Source: Archaeoglobales archaeon (GTDB lineage: Archaea > Halobacteriota > Archaeoglobi > Archaeoglobales > Archaeoglobaceae). Taken from it: DNA of 64,000 nucleotides. Position 1 is the first letter of the stretch; each line of letters starts with the position of its first letter. Of the stretch, positions 1 to 9,040 are shown one piece after another. Under the pieces are notes generated by a model. That model saw only the letters and a list, made by a program, of their open reading frames with translations. It ran no database searches and had not been told where the DNA came from. The stretch is taken from positions 21,103 to 85,102 of the forward strand of contig JASFYJ010000004.1 of assembly GCA_030055525.1 (NCBI GenBank), written 5' to 3'. Position numbers and translations under genes: made by a program.

Positions 1-30
1 CTTGTCAGTATATAGGCCCGGCAGGCGAGG
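1..30 (-). other. 3' arm of pre-16S processing stem (bulge-helix-bulge)
   Basis: Just downstream of the 16S 3' end. As RNA this arm pairs with the leader arm at 1553-1582: 13 pairs on the 16S side (one G-U), then a 4-pair central helix (GCCU with AGGU), then 10 pairs. A 3-nt bulge AUA (positions 13-11) lies on this strand. This is the geometry cut by the archaeal tRNA-splicing endonuclease to release pre-16S rRNA. Confidence 0.85.
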
Positions 31-40
31 CTGGATCTTT

Positions 41-1528
<1,488 letters not shown>

Positions 1529-1552
1529 TGGCGGGGACAAGGTGAATACGTC

Positions 1553-1582
1553 CCTCACCTGCCGGTTTACCTTACTGACAAG
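1553..1582 (-). other. 5' arm of pre-16S processing stem (bulge-helix-bulge)
   Basis: Leader arm upstream of the 16S 5' end. It pairs with positions 1-30. Its 3-nt bulge AAA is at 1568-1566, opposite the AUA bulge and separated from it by the 4-bp helix formed by 1572-1569. The two outer helices are complementary except for one G-U pair. The maturation cut is expected inside each bulge. Confidence 0.85.
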
Positions 1583-1730
1583 CCCCACATCAGACCGCAA
1601 ACTATTGCGGTCCTCCCCTTACTATACCGCGATTGGGAACCCTACCCTTCATTTTGGGGCATGCGCCCCAAACATCTGGGTCCTTGCTGGGCTCGCGGTT
1701 CTTGGCAACATGATATTAGATTTCTGAGTT
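1583..1730 (-). other. 16S rRNA transcript leader
   Basis: Non-coding stretch between the rRNA promoter and the processing stem. Two clear hairpins are visible: ACCGCAA/TTGCGGT around 1594-1611, and TTGGGGC/GCCCCAA with a 4-base loop around 1654-1672. The short reading frame in this interval is not credible as a gene. A structured, GC-richer leader is usual for archaeal rRNA operons. Confidence 0.7.
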
Positions 1731-1760
1731 TATAAGGCTTTTGCCCGAGCCTTTTATACT
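1731..1760 (-). promoter_or_regulatory. rRNA operon promoter, two TATA-like elements
   Basis: On the minus strand, AGTATAAAAG lies at 1760-1751 and CTTATAAA at about 1737-1730. The first would place transcription start near 1727, the second near 1705. The two elements sit in a short imperfect direct repeat (AAAAGGCTC / AAAAGCCTT). Assignment rests on position and sequence only. Confidence 0.55.
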
Positions 1761-1840
1761 TGGATTCATTTGGGGGACTTTAAAACCCCCATCGTGTAAA
1801 GAAGCATGACCAAACTGTATTTAAGCCTTGTGCTAGAGAA

Positions 1841-2182
1841 TTATTTGATTTCGATAATATCTAACACTTCTATAGGAATTCTTTGCATCCTTTTCCCTAT
1901 CTCAAGCTTGGCTATTCTAACTGCATGCTCTTTGCTCTTTGCGTTAAACACTTTCATTTCCAAAACAAGACCAACCAAGGCAACGTTAGATACCATGAAG
2001 GCAGACTTAAGGGCACTTCCACACTTTGGACATTCAACGTCTCCAACATCTATTTTTACAAAATTTAAGTCCGGACTTAGTTTTTTTCCAGCTTCAGCTA
2101 CAGCTATATTCATTGCATCATTTACACTCTTTGCATTCTTTACAATCCAAGCCGCTTGAAGGACAACCAAATAGTCTGGCAT
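1841..2182 (-). CDS. DUF555 (UPF0212) family protein
   Basis: A 113-residue archaeal protein matching the DUF555/UPF0212 family, found almost only in euryarchaea and of unknown function. It starts MPDYLVVLQAAW and has one CPKCG knuckle near residue 51; with only two cysteines, any metal site would need partners from another chain. It is transcribed divergently from the beta-oxidation block and its 3' end faces the rRNA promoter. A GGGGG/CCCCC hairpin at 1772-1790 downstream could help end transcription. Family call from recall of the sequence pattern; function unknown. Confidence 0.8.
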   Translation of the reverse strand: MPDYLVVLQAAWIVKNAKSVNDAMNIAVAEAGKKLSPDLNFVKIDVGDVECPKCGSALKSAFMVSNVALVGLVLEMKVFNAKSKEHAVRIAKLEIGKRMQRIPIEVLDIIEIK

Positions 2183-2268
2183 CGTAGTAAGATGTTGTTA
2201 GAACTTTAAATTTTAGCGTCGCAGAAACGAAAACAAACATCATTATTATCTAAATAAAATGCCAAAAA

Positions 2269-2279
2269 TGCTTATAAAG
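2269..2279 (+). promoter_or_regulatory. Candidate TATA element for the beta-oxidation block
   Basis: GCTTATAAAGT lies in the 169-bp gap between the divergent DUF555 and thiolase genes. It is about 75 bases upstream of the thiolase start, leaving a short leader. The sequence CGATCTTCGATCTTG at about 2290-2304 contains a partial repeat that could be a regulator site. Pattern-based only. Confidence 0.4.
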
Positions 2280-2351
2280 TTTTTCTTCAGCGATCTTCGA
2301 TCTTGAGCAGACTAAAAAGAAAAAATTAAATACGTTAAAATCAGCAAGCTC

Positions 2352-3542
2352 ATGATGTCGGAAAATGTGGCCGTTGTTGGTGTCGGGCACTCAAAGTTTG
2401 GCACCCGTAAAGATGTAAACATGGCAGAACTTGCTTGGGAGTCTATAAAACCCGCACTTGAAACTTCAGGCATAGAACAAAAAGATATAGACTTTTTTGT
2501 AGTGGGTTACGCTGGCTTGGGTGGTAGTGAAGCGGCAATGCCCTCTGTAATCGCCGAATATGCTGAGCTATCCCCTAAAGGATCGATGCGAGTGGAAGCT
2601 GCTTGTGCTACAGGAAACGCTGCTATAAGAGTAGGCTATACAGCTATCAAAGCAGGAATAGCAGACTTAGTTCTAGTAGTTGGAATTGAAAAAATGCAGG
2701 AATCTCCAAATCCAACCGTAATAGAATTGATAGGAAGATTTGGTAGTTACTTCTGGGAGTTCGAGAACTTTGGGCTGACTTTTCCAGGTTACTATGCTCT
2801 ACATGGTACGGCGTACATGATGAAATACGGTGCGACGGAGGAAGATTTTGCAAGGGTAGCAGTTAAAAATCACTACTATGGTGCCAAAAACCCCTACGCA
2901 CAGTTCCAGAAGGAGATAACCATAGAAACCGTACTTAAAAGTCCCTACATTGCTTGGCCATTTAAATTGTTCGACTGCTCTCCAATAACTGATGGTTCTG
3001 CTGCAGTTGTTTTGGCAAGCGAAGAAAAAGTAAAAGAGCTTGGAATTGATGAAAGAATATGGATTCTTGGACAAGGTACTGGAACTGGTACAGCCAATTT
3101 AAGCAAGAGAGAGAGCTTTACTTCACTTGCATCTGCAAGATACGCTGCAGAGATAGCTTACAAGATGGCAAAAATAGACATGGACGATCCAACAAAGTAC
3201 CTTGACGGGGCGAATGTTCACGATTGCTTTACAGCTCCGGAAATAATCGCATACGAGGATCTCCGTTTTTGCAAGCCTGGAGAAGGATACAAGATGATAA
3301 GAGAAGAACAGACCTACATCGGTGGAAAGATACCAGTTAATGTTGATGGTGGTTTGAAGGCAAAAGGGCACCCTATTGGTGCTACAGGTGTAAGCCAAGC
3401 CGTTGAGGCTTACAAGCAGCTACTCCAGAAAGCAGAACCTGGGAGACAGGCAGATATAAAGAAAGGGAGATGGTTGGCACATAACATCGGGGGAACCGGG
3501 CATTTTGCATACGTTACGATCTACGGTTTAGAAAAGAGGTGA
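2352..3542 (+). CDS. Thiolase (acetyl-CoA C-acyltransferase)
   Basis: A 396-residue thiolase of the archaeal SCP2-like type, which cleaves 3-ketoacyl-CoA with CoA or runs in the condensing direction. The nucleophile Cys sits in EAACATGNAA near residue 84; the C-terminal catalytic histidine blocks are GGLKAKGHPIGATG and GGTGHFAY. The start has two adjacent ATGs (2352 and 2355). The gene overlaps the following DUF35 gene, as archaeal thiolase/DUF35 pairs often do. No HMG-CoA synthase gene is adjacent, and the next genes are a hydroxyacyl-CoA dehydrogenase/hydratase and EtfBA, so a role in beta-oxidation is more likely than in the mevalonate pathway. Substrate chain length cannot be read from sequence. 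Confidence 0.9.
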   Translation: MMSENVAVVGVGHSKFGTRKDVNMAELAWESIKPALETSGIEQKDIDFFVVGYAGLGGSEAAMPSVIAEYAELSPKGSMRVEAACATGNAAIRVGYTAIKAGIADLVLVVGIEKMQESPNPTVIELIGRFGSYFWEFENFGLTFPGYYALHGTAYMMKYGATEEDFARVAVKNHYYGAKNPYAQFQKEITIETVLKSPYIAWPFKLFDCSPITDGSAAVVLASEEKVKELGIDERIWILGQGTGTGTANLSKRESFTSLASARYAAEIAYKMAKIDMDDPTKYLDGANVHDCFTAPEIIAYEDLRFCKPGEGYKMIREEQTYIGGKIPVNVDGGLKAKGHPIGATGVSQAVEAYKQLLQKAEPGRQADIKKGRWLAHNIGGTGHFAYVTIYGLEKR

Positions 3543-4045
3543 TGAAGGTGGAGAAGATGTTTGAACAGCTTAAGAAGAATTTGGAAGAATTTGGTTTTCC
3601 CGTGCTTCCAGACGAGAAAACTGGCGAACTACAGTGGATAGATGTTCGAGAACTGAAAATTCGTTACATCATCTCGATAAACAACATAAAGCCATTTTTC
3701 GATGGCTTAAGAAATGGAAAACTAATAACAACGAAGTGCAAAAAATGTGGAGAACTTTACTTCCCACCGCAGAAGGATTGTCCAAAATGTAAGATGTCAG
3801 AAATGGAATGGGTCGAAATTAAAAGAGAAGGGACCTTAGAAACCCTTACAGTAATATTCGTAAGACCCCCGTCCTTCGGAGTTTATGATCCATATACCGT
3901 TGCGATTGCAAAGCTGGATGATGGGCCAAGGATACTTGCATGGCTTAGAGGAGATCCACGACAGGTTAGGCCAGGACAGAGGGTTAGAGTTGAAGTTTCA
4001 AGACGTAAGGAAGGTTATTTGATGTATGAATTGGTTCCAATTTAA
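3542..4045 (+). CDS. DUF35 zinc-ribbon/OB-fold acyl-CoA-binding protein
   Basis: About 167 residues. A rubredoxin-like zinc knuckle (CKKCGELYFPPQKDCPKC) precedes an OB-fold containing GTLETLTVIFVRPP and PYTVAIAKLDDGPR. In the known archaeal thiolase/HMG-CoA synthase complex, DUF35 proteins bridge the enzymes and bind the CoA arm; by analogy this one should partner the thiolase just upstream. The ATG at 3542 overlaps the thiolase stop (TGATG). A second ATG at 3557, with GGTGG just before it, is an equally plausible start. The N-terminal 45 residues before the zinc ribbon form a short helical extension typical of the family. Confidence 0.85.
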   Translation: MKVEKMFEQLKKNLEEFGFPVLPDEKTGELQWIDVRELKIRYIISINNIKPFFDGLRNGKLITTKCKKCGELYFPPQKDCPKCKMSEMEWVEIKREGTLETLTVIFVRPPSFGVYDPYTVAIAKLDDGPRILAWLRGDPRQVRPGQRVRVEVSRRKEGYLMYELVPI

Positions 4046-4062
4046 TTTTTTGGGTGATATAT

Positions 4063-6039
4063 ATGGTGAAGATATCTAAGATTGCCGTTCTTGGTGCTGG
4101 AGCGATGGGGCATGGGATTGCCCAAGTTTGTGCAGCAGCCGGATATAACGTCTGGGTTAGAGACATACAGCAGGAATTTTTAGATAGAGGCAAAACGGCA
4201 ATTGAGAAGAACTTATTCAAAGCTGTAGAAAAAAAGAAGCTAACAGAAGAAAAAGCCAAGGAAATCTTAGGCAGAATTAAGTTCACCTTGAATTTAGGAG
4301 AGGCAATAAAAGATGCCGACTTAGTTATTGAAGCGGTTCCAGAGGTTATGGATATAAAGAAACAGGTTTTCAGCGAAGTTCAAAAGTACGCAAAGCCAGA
4401 ATGCATTTTCGCTTCAAACACCTCGGGGTTAAGTATAACAGAGCTCGGAAATTCAACAGACAGGCCGGAAAAATTTGTAGGTTTACATTTCTTCAACCCA
4501 GTTCCAGTGATGCAGCTCGTTGAAGTTATAAAAGGTGAAAAGACAAGCGATGAAGTTGTTAAAATCTGTGTAGAATTCGTCAAGAGTATTGGAAAAACAC
4601 CAGTAGTTGTTAAAAAGGATGTTCCTGGCTTTATCGTGAACAGAATCCTCGTTCCTTATCTTACTTTAGCTATTCATGACGTAGATAAAGATCTTGCAAA
4701 GCCAGAAGAGATAGATGCAACCTTCGTATATAAATTTGGATTCCCTATGGGGCCTATAGAACTTTCAGACTTCGTAGGGTTGGACATACTCTACTTTGCT
4801 GGTCAGCAGTGGAGTCTTGTGCCTACTGCAGAGTCTTTAAAGAAGAAATTCAATTCAAAAGAACTTGGAATGAAGACAGGTAAGGGTTACTACGACTGGA
4901 GCGCTGGAAGACCCCAGATACCTAAGGAACTGGCTGGGAGATACGATGCTTTGAGATTGATAGCTCCAATGGTCAACATAGCTGCTGAGTTGATTGAGAT
5001 GGGCGTTGCAGATGCAAAAGAGATCGATACTGCTATGAAACTTGGAACAAACATGCCAAAAGGACCTTGTGAATTTGGAGATGAGTTTGGATTAGATGTT
5101 GTAATGGAAAAACTCAACAGTTTGTATAAAGAATACGGATTCAAAATTTTGAAACCTGTCGAGCTTATGCAAAAAATGTTTAAGGAAAATAAGCTAGGTA
5201 AAAAGGCTGGAGAGGGATTTTATAAATACGCCCAACAGCAGGAGTTCAGAAATATAATAGTAGAAAAAGATGCAAAAACCAAGATAGCCAAAATAATAAT
5301 AAACGTTCCACAAAAACTAAACGCTCTGTCACTTGAAACCCTAGATGAGCTATTTGAAGCTTTTAGAAAACTTGAAAAGGATGATGATGTTAGAGTTGTG
5401 ATAGTTACCGGCGCTGGGGATAAAGCCTTCTCTGCTGGATTTGATCTTCAAACAGCCATGCAAGATCCAAACGCTTTAACTCCTGCAAATTCTATGATGA
5501 TTGCTGCAAAAGGAGAGTGGGTATTTACACAAATAGAAAGGTTCCCAAAGCCTGTTATTGCAGCAATTAATGGTTATGCATTTGGCGGAGGTTGCGAACT
5601 TGCATTGGCTTGTGATTTCAGAATAATGAAGAAAGGTGCAAAGATTGGACTTACGGAGCTGAGTTTAGCATTAATACCTGGGTGGGGCGGTACACAGAGG
5701 TTACCGAAGCTCGTTGGAATGACAAAGGCAAAGGAACTGATAATGCTCGCAAAACGCATAGATGCAGAAGAGGCCGAAAAGATCGGTCTTATAAATAAAG
5801 CAGTTGACCCGGACAAATTCGAGGAAGAAGTGATGAATCTTGCGAAACAACTTGCTGAAATGGCCCCAATAAGCTTAAGGGCTGCAAAATATGCTATAAA
5901 CTTCGGATATTCTCTACCACCTGAAATAGGGCAAGTGATTGAAGCAGGAATGTTCGCCGTAGCAACATCAACACAAGATGTAGTAGAGGGGATAAATGCA
6001 TTCTTCCAGAAGAGGAAACCCGAGTTTAAAGGTAGGTAA
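4063..6039 (+). CDS. 3-hydroxyacyl-CoA dehydrogenase / enoyl-CoA hydratase fusion
   Basis: About 658 residues carrying two consecutive beta-oxidation steps. The N-terminal half is an NAD-dependent 3-hydroxyacyl-CoA dehydrogenase (Rossmann motif VLGAGAMGHGIAQ near residue 10; GLHFFNPVPVM; two C-terminal helical domains to about residue 395). The C-terminal 260 residues are a crotonase-fold hydratase: oxyanion-hole motifs AFSAGFDL and NGYAFGGGCELALACD, and the acid/base stretch GLTELSLALIPGWGGTQRL. This domain order matches archaeal fusions such as those of Archaeoglobus. ATG 4063 is preferred over GTG 4054 because GGGTGAT lies at 4052-4058. It could also work as the bifunctional crotonyl-CoA hydratase/dehydrogenase of 4-hydroxybutyrate pathways. 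Confidence 0.93.
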   Translation: MVKISKIAVLGAGAMGHGIAQVCAAAGYNVWVRDIQQEFLDRGKTAIEKNLFKAVEKKKLTEEKAKEILGRIKFTLNLGEAIKDADLVIEAVPEVMDIKKQVFSEVQKYAKPECIFASNTSGLSITELGNSTDRPEKFVGLHFFNPVPVMQLVEVIKGEKTSDEVVKICVEFVKSIGKTPVVVKKDVPGFIVNRILVPYLTLAIHDVDKDLAKPEEIDATFVYKFGFPMGPIELSDFVGLDILYFAGQQWSLVPTAESLKKKFNSKELGMKTGKGYYDWSAGRPQIPKELAGRYDALRLIAPMVNIAAELIEMGVADAKEIDTAMKLGTNMPKGPCEFGDEFGLDVVMEKLNSLYKEYGFKILKPVELMQKMFKENKLGKKAGEGFYKYAQQQEFRNIIVEKDAKTKIAKIIINVPQKLNALSLETLDELFEAFRKLEKDDDVRVVIVTGAGDKAFSAGFDLQTAMQDPNALTPANSMMIAAKGEWVFTQIERFPKPVIAAINGYAFGGGCELALACDFRIMKKGAKIGLTELSLALIPGWGGTQRLPKLVGMTKAKELIMLAKRIDAEEAEKIGLINKAVDPDKFEEEVMNLAKQLAEMAPISLRAAKYAINFGYSLPPEIGQVIEAGMFAVATSTQDVVEGINAFFQKRKPEFKGR

Positions 6040-6094
6040 ATTTCCTAAAATTTTTTAACCCTAAAAGTAAGCTAAGCAGCGAGGTGATTGTTGA

Positions 6095-6838
6095 ATGAAA
6101 ATAATAGTTTTGGCGAAACATGCGCCGGATACAGAGTCAGAAATTAAAATAAGACCCGATGGAAAAGGCTACGACACCTCTGGCCTTGTGTTTGATATCA
6201 ACGACTGGGACAGGTATGCTGTAGAAGAGGCAATAAGGATAAAAGAATCTAAAGGAGGAGAGGTCGTTGTCGTCGGTGTAGGATCGAACTGCGACGATAC
6301 GCTAAGAAAATGCCTTGCGATGGGGGCAGATAGGGCAATAAAGATACCCGTGGATACGGGGCTTGATGCATATCAAACGGCGGAGGTTATTAAGAAGGCG
6401 ATAGAGGGTGAAAAATTCGATATGATCTTTGCAGGTTTGATGAGCCAGGATCTAAACAATTCTCTCGTGGGTGTACTGTTAGCTGGGATGCTGAACCTAC
6501 CTGTTGCCACAGCAGTAACAAGCTTGGAGATCCAAGATGGCAAGGTTGTTGTTGCAAGAGAGCTTGAGGGCGGTTACAAAGAACAGGTTGAGCTGCCCAT
6601 ACCATGTGTCTTAACAATCCAGAGTGGTATAAACGAACCGAGATACGTCTCAGTTATGGGTATAAAGAAGGCAAAGTCTAAGGAGTTGAAGGAAGTCAAA
6701 ATTGCGCCTACGATGTCAACTCTAGATGTTGAAAAGATGTACCTGCCACCAGTTAAGAAGGCTGAAATGATAACTGGAGATGCATCCCAGATTGCTGCGA
6801 AGATTGTTGCCATCCTTAAGGATAGGGGGTTGATATAA
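6095..6838 (+). CDS. etfB: Electron transfer flavoprotein beta subunit
   Basis: A 247-residue EtfB/FixA-type protein beginning MKIIVLAKHAPDTES. The family fold is clear: DINDWDRYAVEEAIRIKE, an AMP/FAD-binding stretch GADRAIKIP near residue 74, and MGIKKAKSKEL near residue 188. GAGGTGATT lies just before the start. It is followed without a gap by etfA and sits in the acyl-CoA block, so it should accept electrons from an acyl-CoA dehydrogenase that is not in this window. Whether this Etf bifurcates cannot be decided from the sequence alone. Confidence 0.92.
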   Translation: MKIIVLAKHAPDTESEIKIRPDGKGYDTSGLVFDINDWDRYAVEEAIRIKESKGGEVVVVGVGSNCDDTLRKCLAMGADRAIKIPVDTGLDAYQTAEVIKKAIEGEKFDMIFAGLMSQDLNNSLVGVLLAGMLNLPVATAVTSLEIQDGKVVVARELEGGYKEQVELPIPCVLTIQSGINEPRYVSVMGIKKAKSKELKEVKIAPTMSTLDVEKMYLPPVKKAEMITGDASQIAAKIVAILKDRGLI

Positions 6839-7789
6839 ATGAGGGTGTTTTGTGTTGCCGAACACAGGTTTGGAGTACTAAATCCTCTAAGTTTTGAGCT
6901 ATTAAACCTTGCAAACAAGATCAAAGGGAGCGGTACAAGCGAGGCAGTAGTTATAGGTAAAGATGTTGGAAAATTCGCTCAAGAACTTGCAAAGTATGCT
7001 AACAGAGTTTGGGTTATAGAAGATGCGACCTTGGAAAACTACAATCCAGAACTGTACGTAGATGTACTGCTACAGTTGTTCAACAAAGAAAAACCAGATG
7101 CAGTTCTAATAGGAAGCACAGCTGAAGGAAATGAGCTCGCTCCATTACTTGCTGTGAGCATGAACGCTCCAGTGGTAACCGATGTCGTTGAGGTAAATGC
7201 AAGCGATGAACTTAAAGTTTCGAGGTACCTCTTCCAAGGGAAGCTGATGGCTGACTTAAAGATAAAATCGAAACCTTGCGTGCTAACTATAAGACAGGGG
7301 GTATTTAAAGAGGGCGTGGAAGTAAAAGGAGAGGTCGTAAAAGCTAATATAAAACCCTCAAAGACCCCAGCAAGAAAATTCCTCAAATACATAGAACCGG
7401 AAGTTGGAGAGGTAGACATAGCTCAGGCACCGATAATAGTTGCGGTTGGTAGAGGTATAGAAGATGCAGCAAACATACCTCTCGCAGAGGAACTTGCAAA
7501 ACTGCTTGGCGGCGTGGTTGCTGGAAGCAGGCCCGTAATCGATAACGGCTGGCTACCAAAAGATAGACAGGTGGGTATCTCGGGCAAGACAGTTAAACCA
7601 AAACTCTACTTGGCGTTGGGTATAAGTGGGGCCTTCCAGCACGTGATGGGTATGAAAGACAGTGAACTGATCATTGCAGTGAACAAAGATCCAGAAGCAC
7701 CTATATTTGGCGTAGCTCATTATGGCGTAGTAGGAGACATATTTGAAGTTGTTCCAGAACTTGTTGAGAAATTGAAGGCGAAAGGCTAA
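6839..7789 (+). CDS. etfA: Electron transfer flavoprotein alpha subunit
   Basis: A 316-residue EtfA. The C-terminal FAD domain holds the family signature: VGRGIED, GSRPVIDNGWLP, RQVGISGKTVKPKLYLALG, GISGAFQHVMGM and INVAVNK-like AVNKDPEAPIF. The ATG follows the etfB stop directly, so translation is probably coupled. With EtfB it forms the electron carrier between acyl-CoA oxidation and the quinone or other acceptor pool. The block ends here: a run of T-rich sequence follows. Confidence 0.93.
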   Translation: MRVFCVAEHRFGVLNPLSFELLNLANKIKGSGTSEAVVIGKDVGKFAQELAKYANRVWVIEDATLENYNPELYVDVLLQLFNKEKPDAVLIGSTAEGNELAPLLAVSMNAPVVTDVVEVNASDELKVSRYLFQGKLMADLKIKSKPCVLTIRQGVFKEGVEVKGEVVKANIKPSKTPARKFLKYIEPEVGEVDIAQAPIIVAVGRGIEDAANIPLAEELAKLLGGVVAGSRPVIDNGWLPKDRQVGISGKTVKPKLYLALGISGAFQHVMGMKDSELIIAVNKDPEAPIFGVAHYGVVGDIFEVVPELVEKLKAKG

Positions 7790-7810
7790 TTTTTAACTTT
7801 TTTTATTTAT
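7790..7810 (+). terminator. T-rich terminator after etfA
   Basis: Directly after the etfA stop come TTTTT, then CTTTTTTTATTTAT. Oligo-T tracts are sufficient to end transcription by archaeal RNA polymerase. The next gene, for L10e, has its own TATA-like element, which supports a transcript boundary here. Confidence 0.45.
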
Positions 7811-7855
7811 ATTCCGAACAGAAACATTTATCTTTCTCGTCCGGTCGTTATTTTT

Positions 7856-8380
7856 ATGGCTCGAAAACCAGCAAGAATGTGGAGAAGGATCGAAAGACCT
7901 TACACTAGAGTTGAATACATAGATGGTGCACCGGGGCCAAGGATAAGGATGTTTGATATGGGCAACACATCTGCAGATTTTCCCGTCATGCTAACCTTGG
8001 TAGCAACAGAGGCTGTGCAAATTAGAGACAACGCTCTCGAATCAGCAAGAGTTATGGCAAACAAATACATAGCAAAGATGGTTGGCAGTACTAACTACAA
8101 GTTCAAAGTTAGAGTTTACCCACACCATGTGTTAAGAGAGCATAAAATGGCCGTTGGCGCTGGTGCTGACAGAGTTTCGCAGGGAATGAGAAGAGCATTT
8201 GGTAAACCAGTTGGGAGAGCTGTACAAGCAAAGCCTGGTATGAAGCTGATGTCCGTCTGGGTAAAACCTGAACACTACGAACATGCGAAGGAATGTCTTA
8301 GAAGGGCTGCTATGAAGCTACCAACTCCAACGAGGATTATAATCGAGAAAGGTAGTGAACTTCTGAAAGGAAAAGTTTGA
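7856..8380 (+). CDS. rpl10e: 50S ribosomal protein L10e (uL16 family)
   Basis: A 174-residue archaeal L10e/uL16 protein that binds near the peptidyl-transferase centre and the tRNA entry site. Recognisable stretches: MARKPARMWRR at the N-terminus, KVRVYPHHVLREHKMA and GADRVSQGMRRAFGKPVG in the middle. CATTTATC lies about 25-30 bases upstream with no ribosome-binding site, so the mRNA is probably leaderless. Confidence 0.95.
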   Translation: MARKPARMWRRIERPYTRVEYIDGAPGPRIRMFDMGNTSADFPVMLTLVATEAVQIRDNALESARVMANKYIAKMVGSTNYKFKVRVYPHHVLREHKMAVGAGADRVSQGMRRAFGKPVGRAVQAKPGMKLMSVWVKPEHYEHAKECLRRAAMKLPTPTRIIIEKGSELLKGKV

Positions 8381-8399
8381 AACATTTTTATAGTTTTAG

Positions 8400-9032
8400 A
8401 TGATTGTATTACTTGACAAGCCTTTAGAACTTGCCAAAGAAAGGCAGATAGTGGTTTACTTAAACGGAGAGAAGAGATACTTTGAGTGTACACCTTCTGA
8501 TTTAGAAGACCTCATTGTGGGGCATCTTGTATCTGAAGGCCTTGTAGGAGATCATAGGTCGATAAAGATAGAACAGAAATCCCCAGAGACTTTCTACGTA
8601 GAGTTCCAAGCTAGATATGAAGAGCAAAAAACAAAGTTGACTGCAAAGAAAAAATACTCTGTTGAAGAGCTTAGAAGATACCTCAGCTTACTTGATATCG
8701 AAGAATACAAAAAGACTCACGGCTATCATGTCGCCGCTGTTATTGGTGAAAAACTACATTTAAGATACGATGTTGGGAGGCACAATGCAGTAGAAAAGGC
8801 AATAGGATCTGCTTACCTCAACAACGAGGATCCGGAAGGCTGTTTTTTAGTTCTAAGCGGAAGGATCACTACAAGCATTACCAGGAAGTGCTTCAATGCT
8901 AAAATTCCACTGATTGTCTCGAAGGCAGCGATCGTAGATTCAGCTATAGAGTTCTGTGAGAAAAAAAGCCTGTCTGCAATATCTTTCTTGTCGAACGTGG
9001 CTGTAATTGGAAGTGCAATAGAAATAGTGTAA
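8400..9032 (+). CDS. FdhD-like sulfurtransferase family protein, CxxC-less
   Basis: A 210-residue protein of the FdhD family, which passes sulfur to the molybdenum or tungsten cofactor of formate dehydrogenases. The family core is plain: YDVGRHNAVEKAIG near residue 125 and the block from SGRITTSITRK to IPLIVSKAAIVDSA. It is shorter than typical FdhD, and the central region (residues 65-100) that should hold the CxxC sulfur-transfer pair instead reads KLTAKKKYSVEEL, with no cysteine. It may therefore bind cofactor without transferring sulfur, or use another cysteine. No formate dehydrogenase gene is nearby; a moaE-like gene lies 13 kb away. Confidence 0.78.
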   Translation: MIVLLDKPLELAKERQIVVYLNGEKRYFECTPSDLEDLIVGHLVSEGLVGDHRSIKIEQKSPETFYVEFQARYEEQKTKLTAKKKYSVEELRRYLSLLDIEEYKKTHGYHVAAVIGEKLHLRYDVGRHNAVEKAIGSAYLNNEDPEGCFLVLSGRITTSITRKCFNAKIPLIVSKAAIVDSAIEFCEKKSLSAISFLSNVAVIGSAIEIV

Positions 9033-9040
9033 AAAAATTA

